A stretch of DNA of 64,000 nucleotides. It comes from MGBC120314 sp051880495. GTDB lineage: Bacteria; Bacillota; Clostridia; Lachnospirales; Lachnospiraceae. The notes under the pieces are model-generated. The model was given only the letters and a program-made list of their open reading frames with translations. It did no database searches and was not told where the DNA came from. Below are positions 62,020 to 64,000 of this stretch, in pieces. Position 1 is the stretch's first letter, and each line of letters opens with the position of its first letter. Position numbers and translations under genes: made by a program. Where the stretch lies: contig JBJEOB010000014.1 of assembly GCA_051880495.1 (NCBI GenBank), positions 20,144 to 84,143 on the forward strand. Direction: 5' to 3'.

Positions 62020-62721
62020 ATGAAAATTTCAGTTGCGATGGCAGTATACAACGGAGAAAAGTATGTGATGGAACAGCTGGAGTCTATACTGAAGCAGTTG
62101 GATAATGACGATGAAATCTGTGTTTCGGTTGACCCATCAACAGATGACAGTTACAGAATGCTTGTGAAGTTTAGCGAAAAGGAACCGAGAGTAAAAGTTG
62201 GAATGGGACTTGGTGCAGGAATCAAGAAGAACTTTGAACAGGCAATTAAGATGTGTACAGGCGATATCATTTTCTTATCTGACCAGGATGACGTATGGAA
62301 AGAAGATAAAGTAATTAAGGTACTCGAGTGTTTTGCAGACCAGGCTGCATTACTTGTTCTTCATGATGTTTCGATAATGAACGAGGATCTTACTCGTACC
62401 ATTAATGAATCGTTCTTTGCGTTCCGTGAATGTAAGCCGGGCATTATTAACAATATTATGAAAAACTCATACATAGGCTGTGCCATGGCTTTTCGTAAGG
62501 AATTAGTGCCATATATTCTGCCGATTCCGGAAACGGTACCTATGCATGACCAGTGGATAGGTCTTGTGGCAGAAAAGAAGGGTAAGGTAATATTCCTTCC
62601 GAAACAGCTTGTTAAATACCGCAGACATGGCAATAATAATACAGAACTGACACATTCAAATATGGGTAATATGCTTAAGTGGAGAACACAGATAACAGCA
62701 GCCCTTATGAAAGTAAAATAA
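62020..62721 (+). CDS. Glycosyltransferase family 2 protein, third
   Basis: A 233-aa GT-A protein beginning MKISVAMAVYNGEKYVMEQL, with VDPSTDDSYRM, FLSDQDDVWKEDKV (metal-binding acidic cluster near 88-101) and PMHDQWIGLVAE. The QDDVW motif is typical of rhamnan and rhamnosyl GT2 enzymes. ATG 62020 is chosen (AAGGTGAG 62003-62010 upstream); GTG 62011 is in frame. It precedes the initiating sugar transferase by 35 bases. Confidence 0.88.
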   Translation: MKISVAMAVYNGEKYVMEQLESILKQLDNDDEICVSVDPSTDDSYRMLVKFSEKEPRVKVGMGLGAGIKKNFEQAIKMCTGDIIFLSDQDDVWKEDKVIKVLECFADQAALLVLHDVSIMNEDLTRTINESFFAFRECKPGIINNIMKNSYIGCAMAFRKELVPYILPIPETVPMHDQWIGLVAEKKGKVIFLPKQLVKYRRHGNNNTELTHSNMGNMLKWRTQITAALMKVK

Positions 62722-62755
62722 ATATACCGTTACAGGTTTTTGAGGTGTACTTATC

Positions 62756-64000
62756 GTGAAACGTTTTTTAAGAAGCATTGGAAGTACGATAGTTTTCCTT
62801 ATGGAAATGATGCTGTACTTTTCGGTGTTTGCAATATTCTTTATATCATTCGGAAGAGAGCACTGGCAGGTGCTTAATCTGTCAAGAACCATGGGCGTTA
62901 CCATGCTTACATTTGTTTTTGTAGGCGTACTTTTGCTGATGGTTTATGGTGGATATGATATTGGCAAGCGAAAGAGCAAACCAATCATTTATTCCATTAT
63001 GCTTGCTACATTTATAACAGACATAGCTACATGGGTAATGCTTGGTATCATGAATACTAACCCGGATAACAATGCAAATTTTAAACTTGAAAACCCGGAT
63101 ATCATGTTATTTGTTATGGTCATGCAGTTTGTGACTATAGTTATTTTTGCGTATCTTGGAAATTATATTTACTTTAAAATATATGACCCTGAGAAGTGCT
63201 GTATTATCACGTCAAACAGAGATAATGCGGGACGGCTTTTTCATGCAATTGAGAAGTTTAAGAAACAGTATAATGTTGTTTTTGTAGATGAATATACGGA
63301 CAACCGTATATATAAGCATATCGACAGGGTAGACACTATTTTCTTACATGAGGTTCCGGCTGCGGAGAGAGAAGCGATTATTGAGTACTGCTATAAGAAT
63401 TTTAAAAATATTTACTACACGCCTGAAATAGCAGATATAGTTCAGATTAATGCAAGACACACAATCCTCGATGATGTATCTTTGGTGGCGGCACCGGTCA
63501 GGGAGCTTACGCTTGAACAGAGGGCAATAAAGAGATTTACAGATGTAATTATTTCTCTAATCGCAATTATTATTTCAAGTCCTATCTGGCTTGTATGTGC
63601 GATTGCTATAAAAGCGTGCGACCACGGTCCTATTTTTTACAGACAGAATCGTGTTACCAAAAACGGCAAGATATTTACAGTGCTTAAGTTCAGGACGATG
63701 CGTGTAAATGATGATAATCATTCGGTAACGGCGGACGACGACAGAATTACATCAGTGGGTCGGGTACTTCGTAAGTACAGAATTGATGAGCTGCCGCAGT
63801 TTATTAATATATTAATGGGAGACATGAGTGTAGTAGGACCGCGTCCTGAGATGATTGAAAATGTATATAACTATACTACGGAGCTTCCTGAATTTGAGTA
63901 TCGCCTGAGAGTTAAAGCCGGACTTACGGGTTATGCGCAGGTTGAGGGAAAATACAGTACATCTCCTAAGGACAAGCTTATGATGGATCTCATGTACATT
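62756..64000 (+). CDS. Polyprenyl glycosylphosphotransferase (initiating sugar transferase), 3' end beyond window
   Basis: 415 codons are seen and the frame is open at the window end. GTG 62756 with GAGGTG (62742-62747). The N-terminal half has about four hydrophobic segments (about 12-120) and a cytoplasmic Rossmann-like part (about 145-240). The C-terminal bacterial sugar transferase domain has a membrane segment (about 265-285), FKFRTM-type motif LKFRTMRVN (about 318), LRKYRIDELPQ (about 340) and GDMSVVGPRPE (about 358). Such enzymes load a sugar phosphate on undecaprenyl phosphate to start exopolysaccharide or glycan synthesis. Roughly 50 residues are missing. Confidence 0.92.
   Translation, partial: MKRFLRSIGSTIVFLMEMMLYFSVFAIFFISFGREHWQVLNLSRTMGVTMLTFVFVGVLLLMVYGGYDIGKRKSKPIIYSIMLATFITDIATWVMLGIMNTNPDNNANFKLENPDIMLFVMVMQFVTIVIFAYLGNYIYFKIYDPEKCCIITSNRDNAGRLFHAIEKFKKQYNVVFVDEYTDNRIYKHIDRVDTIFLHEVPAAEREAIIEYCYKNFKNIYYTPEIADIVQINARHTILDDVSLVAAPVRELTLEQRAIKRFTDVIISLIAIIISSPIWLVCAIAIKACDHGPIFYRQNRVTKNGKIFTVLKFRTMRVNDDNHSVTADDDRITSVGRVLRKYRIDELPQFINILMGDMSVVGPRPEMIENVYNYTTELPEFEYRLRVKAGLTGYAQVEGKYSTSPKDKLMMDLMYI

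Overview
The window looks like a housekeeping-rich chromosomal segment from a Gram-positive clostridium, most likely a Lachnospiraceae member. This is inferred from several features. The DNA is AT-rich, with strong AGGAGG-type ribosome binding sites and TTGACA/TATAAT promoters. The SRP RNA is the long, Alu-domain-containing kind. There is a class I (S-box) SAM riboswitch before metK, a CBS/DRTGG/DHH pyrophosphatase, a pyrophosphate-type phosphofructokinase, a short eukaryote-like ProRS, and many FbpC/HD-GYP/G5-LysM-M23 proteins typical of the group. No rRNA, tRNA, CRISPR array, transposase or prophage was seen.

Layout. 1-2.9 kb: an SGNH-like/MBOAT pair for O-acylation of a surface polymer, plus a 52-aa ORF. 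2.9-3.1 kb: a nested inverted-repeat element. 3.2-12.1 kb: a DUF885 lipoprotein (minus strand), metG, a MATE exporter, tatD, rsmA, an unknown protein, a GNAT enzyme and tadA. 12.1-12.7 kb: the SRP RNA with its own promoter and terminator, followed by a MITE-like element with an apparent target duplication. 12.8-16.6 kb: a phosphofructokinase, dnaX, the YbaB/EbfC protein and recR. 16.7-23.3 kb: a three-gene SMC-like complex (kleisin-like, MukE-like, 1463-aa SMC-like ATPase) resembling Wadjet JetABC or MksBEF but without an adjacent JetD nuclease. 23.4-27.7 kb: a TPR/AAA protein with a degenerate Walker A, then transketolase. 27.9-32.7 kb: an Fbp-type ABC importer with a trailing metallo-beta-lactamase/beta-CASP-like protein. 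32.7-43.4 kb: PPi-type phosphofructokinase (minus), an HD hydrolase, the pyrophosphatase, a flavin reductase, a G5/LysM/M23 endopeptidase, an unknown polytopic membrane protein, murA, and two tandem HD-GYP proteins (minus). 43.5-45 kb: SAM riboswitch, an array of hairpins and metK. 45.1-53.2 kb: a two-component system, an RluA-type enzyme, an AI-2E-family exporter, a CheX-like phosphatase fused to MshEN-like repeats with its own CheY, proS and cca. 53.2-64 kb: a CotS-like probable pseudokinase, then a surface-glycan region that opens with a complete ADP-L-glycero-D-manno-heptose pathway (GmhA, GmhB, HldE, HldD) and a GT9 glycosyltransferase. It continues with a PEGA lipoprotein, three GT2 enzymes and a sugar-phosphate transferase cut by the window end.

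How the genes work together. The heptose genes are tightly packed behind a consensus-like promoter, and with the GT9/GT2/initiating transferase genes they suggest a heptose-containing cell-surface glycan in a Gram-positive cell. The SMC-like trio sits directly after dnaX-ybaB-recR with no promoter seen of its own, which fits a chromosome-maintenance role as well as defence. Two HD-GYP proteins and the MshEN-like/CheX protein suggest cyclic-di-GMP signalling linked to CheY. The most unusual items are the JetD-less SMC complex with an atypical Walker B (Asp-Asn), the heptose operon, the MshEN-CheX fusion and the non-coding inverted-repeat elements.
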